Shown here: in pieces, positions 62,214 to 64,000 of the stretch
Position numbering within the stretch: the stretch's first letter is position 1
How the letters are laid out: every line of letters starts with the position of its first letter
NCBI RefSeq assembly: GCF_019931275.1
Contig: NZ_JAIOTY010000002.1
Location: 1,142,631-1,206,630, forward strand
Reading direction: 5' to 3'
Length of the DNA stretch: 64,000 nucleotides
DNA from: Nitratidesulfovibrio sp. SRB-5
GTDB taxonomy: Bacteria > Desulfobacterota > Desulfovibrionia > Desulfovibrionales > Desulfovibrionaceae
The notes under the pieces: model-generated
The model's database searches: none
What the model saw: the letters and a program-made list of their open reading frames with translations, nothing else
What the model was told of the DNA's origin: nothing
Program-made: the position numbers and the translations under genes

Positions 62214-62293
62214 TTTACCATGGCATCGTTCGGGTTTGCCCCTGTCCTTTCGGTCCGGCAGGGGGTGTACGTCAACATTTCGAGGAGGTTCAC

Positions 62294-63502
62294 ATGAACG
62301 CGGCGGATACCGCCTTCATCCTGGTCTGCTCCGCTCTGGTCATGTTCATGACCCCGGGGCTCGCCCTGTTCTACGGGGGGCTCGTGCGTGCGCGCAACGT
62401 GCTGTCCACTACCATGCACAGCTTCATTCTTCTGGGCGTGGCCAGCATCGTCTGGGCGGTCATCGGCTACACGCTGGCGTTCGGCCCCGACATCGGCGGG
62501 GTCATCGGCGGGCTTGATTTCGCCTTCCTGAACGGCGTGGGCATGGAACCCAGCGAATCGGTCACCAACATCCCGCACCTTCTGTTCATGGTGTTCCAGT
62601 GCATGTTTGCTGTGATCACCCCGGCCCTCATTTCCGGCGCCTACGCCGAACGCATCCGCTTCCGTGCCATGCTGCTGTTCTCGGTGCTGTGGCTGGTGGT
62701 GGTGTACGCCCCCATGGCCCACTGGGTGTGGGGTGGCGGCTGGATGTTCGGCCTTGGCGCGCTTGACTTTGCCGGTGGCGCCGTGGTGCACATGAGCTCC
62801 GCCGCCGCCGCCCTGGCCGCCGCCCATGTGCTGGGCCGCCGCCATGGTTATGGCCGCGAGCCCTTCGTGCCCCACAACCTGCCCATGACCGTTCTTGGCG
62901 CGGGCATCCTGTGGTTCGGCTGGTTCGGCTTCAACGCTGGCAGCGCCCTTGCCGCCAACGGCCTTGCCGCCAACGCCTTCGTCACCACGCACCTGTGCGC
63001 TGCTGCCGCCGTCATCAGCTGGGTGGCCGCAGAATGGCTGCACACCGGCAAGCCCACCACCCTTGGTGCCGCTTCCGGCGCCGTGGCCGGCCTTGTGGTC
63101 ATCACGCCCGCCGCTGGCTTCGTGGCGCCCATGCCCGCCATCATCATGGGCCTCATCGGCGGCGCCCTGTGCTACGGCGGCGTGCTGATGAAGCATGTCT
63201 TCAAGTACGACGACGCCCTGGACGTGGTGGGCGTGCACGGCGTGGGCGGCACCTTCGGCGCCCTGGCCACCGGCATCTTCGCCACCAGCGCCGTGAACAC
63301 CGCCTCCGGCCTGCTCGAAGGCAACCCCTCGCAGCTCTGGATCCAGTTCATCTCCGTGGTCGCCACCTGGCTGTTCTGCTACGTGGCCAGCCGCATCCTC
63401 TTCCATGTGGTTGACGCCCTTGTCGGCCTGCGCGCGGATACGGAATCGGAGATCGCGGGCCTCGACGTCAGCGAGCACAACGAGACGGGTTACCAGCTCT
63501 AA
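62294..63502 (+). CDS. amtB: ammonium transporter
   Basis: A 402-residue trimeric inner-membrane ammonium channel of the Amt/Mep/Rh family. Eleven membrane segments can be drawn. The signature FVPHNLPMTVLGAGILWFGWFGFNAGSAL appears in part as GAGILWFGWFGFNAGS, and the twin pore histidines are in VVHMSS and DVVGVHGVGGTFGAL. The N-terminal part lacks a cleaved signal. ATG 62294 follows aggagg. It is expressed from the sigma-54 promoter and is followed 84 bp later by the PII gene that regulates it. Confidence 0.97.
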   Translation: MNAADTAFILVCSALVMFMTPGLALFYGGLVRARNVLSTTMHSFILLGVASIVWAVIGYTLAFGPDIGGVIGGLDFAFLNGVGMEPSESVTNIPHLLFMVFQCMFAVITPALISGAYAERIRFRAMLLFSVLWLVVVYAPMAHWVWGGGWMFGLGALDFAGGAVVHMSSAAAALAAAHVLGRRHGYGREPFVPHNLPMTVLGAGILWFGWFGFNAGSALAANGLAANAFVTTHLCAAAAVISWVAAEWLHTGKPTTLGAASGAVAGLVVITPAAGFVAPMPAIIMGLIGGALCYGGVLMKHVFKYDDALDVVGVHGVGGTFGALATGIFATSAVNTASGLLEGNPSQLWIQFISVVATWLFCYVASRILFHVVDALVGLRADTESEIAGLDVSEHNETGYQL

Positions 63503-63925
<423 letters not shown>

Positions 63926-63946
63926 CCGCAACATACAGCAATCCAT

Positions 63947-63980
63947 GGGCGGCGCCTCGGCAGCGAACGGGGCGCCGCCC
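63947..63980 (+). terminator. hairpin after glnK, probable terminator
   Basis: Arms gggcggcgcc and ggcgccgccc pair perfectly around a 14-nt loop, 21 bp after the stop codon. The U tract is missing in the part visible before the window ends. Confidence 0.55.
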
Positions 63981-64000
63981 GTCCATACCCACCCTCCAGC

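Overview
The window looks like about 64 kb of chromosome from a high-GC sulfate-reducing deltaproteobacterium of the Desulfovibrio/Nitratidesulfovibrio type. This is inferred from the gene families and their order: a two-gene SmsCB iron-sulfur assembly locus, a CofD-like/amphi-Trp pair, a siroheme-type ferredoxin and a NapH-like polyferredoxin. Nearly all of it is coding and vertical in character. No transposase, integrase, CRISPR array, prophage or tRNA gene was seen.

Layout. 1-1.7 kb: 3' part of 23S rRNA, then 5S rRNA and a terminator. 2-4 kb: chemoreceptor with a structured leader. 4-6.5 kb: YciI-like protein and SmsBC on the minus strand. 6.8-9.3 kb: rhomboid protease and a fused pseudouridine synthase-dephospho-CoA kinase on the minus strand. 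9.4-11.5 kb: upp and a uracil permease. 11.9-13.8 kb: hisC-cmk. 14.3-19.2 kb: type II NADH dehydrogenase, a universal stress protein, a sigma-54-type gene of unknown function, thpR and pncC/cinA. 19.4-25.9 kb: a protein of unknown function, a PilZ protein, glucokinase, a TVP38 membrane protein with a MerA-like flavoprotein, and endonuclease IV. 26-31 kb: accessory genes (a NikL-like protein, an HPt protein with repeats, a FlgO-like protein).

31.6-37.5 kb is the conserved rpmH-rnpA-yidD-yidC-jag-mnmE cluster, tightly packed and overlapping at its start. It is followed by two iron-sulfur proteins behind a CRP/FNR-type operator (37.6-40.1 kb) and a DEDDy exonuclease. 41-44 kb is a phosphate locus, phoB-pstB-phoU, with two Pho boxes. 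44.1-45.9 kb carries an amphi-Trp protein overlapping a CofD-like protein, which I take to be part of the little-studied GAK system. 46.2-51.5 kb: alaS and recA, divergent from a PP-loop thiouridylase that appears to carry an NFACT-R-like domain. 51.8-64 kb: Na+-symporter, secreted nuclease, MoaE-like protein, a TPR membrane protein with a zinc knuckle, Tex, thiol peroxidase, and the sigma-54 amtB-glnK operon.

Two themes run through the window. Short in-frame or intergenic tandem repeats (10 to 34 bp units) occur many times, including inside the HPt and CofD-like genes. Several regulatory sites are readable by eye: Pho boxes, two sigma-54 promoters, a CRP/FNR operator and many intrinsic terminators. 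Function calls rest on motif recognition by eye; no database search was run.
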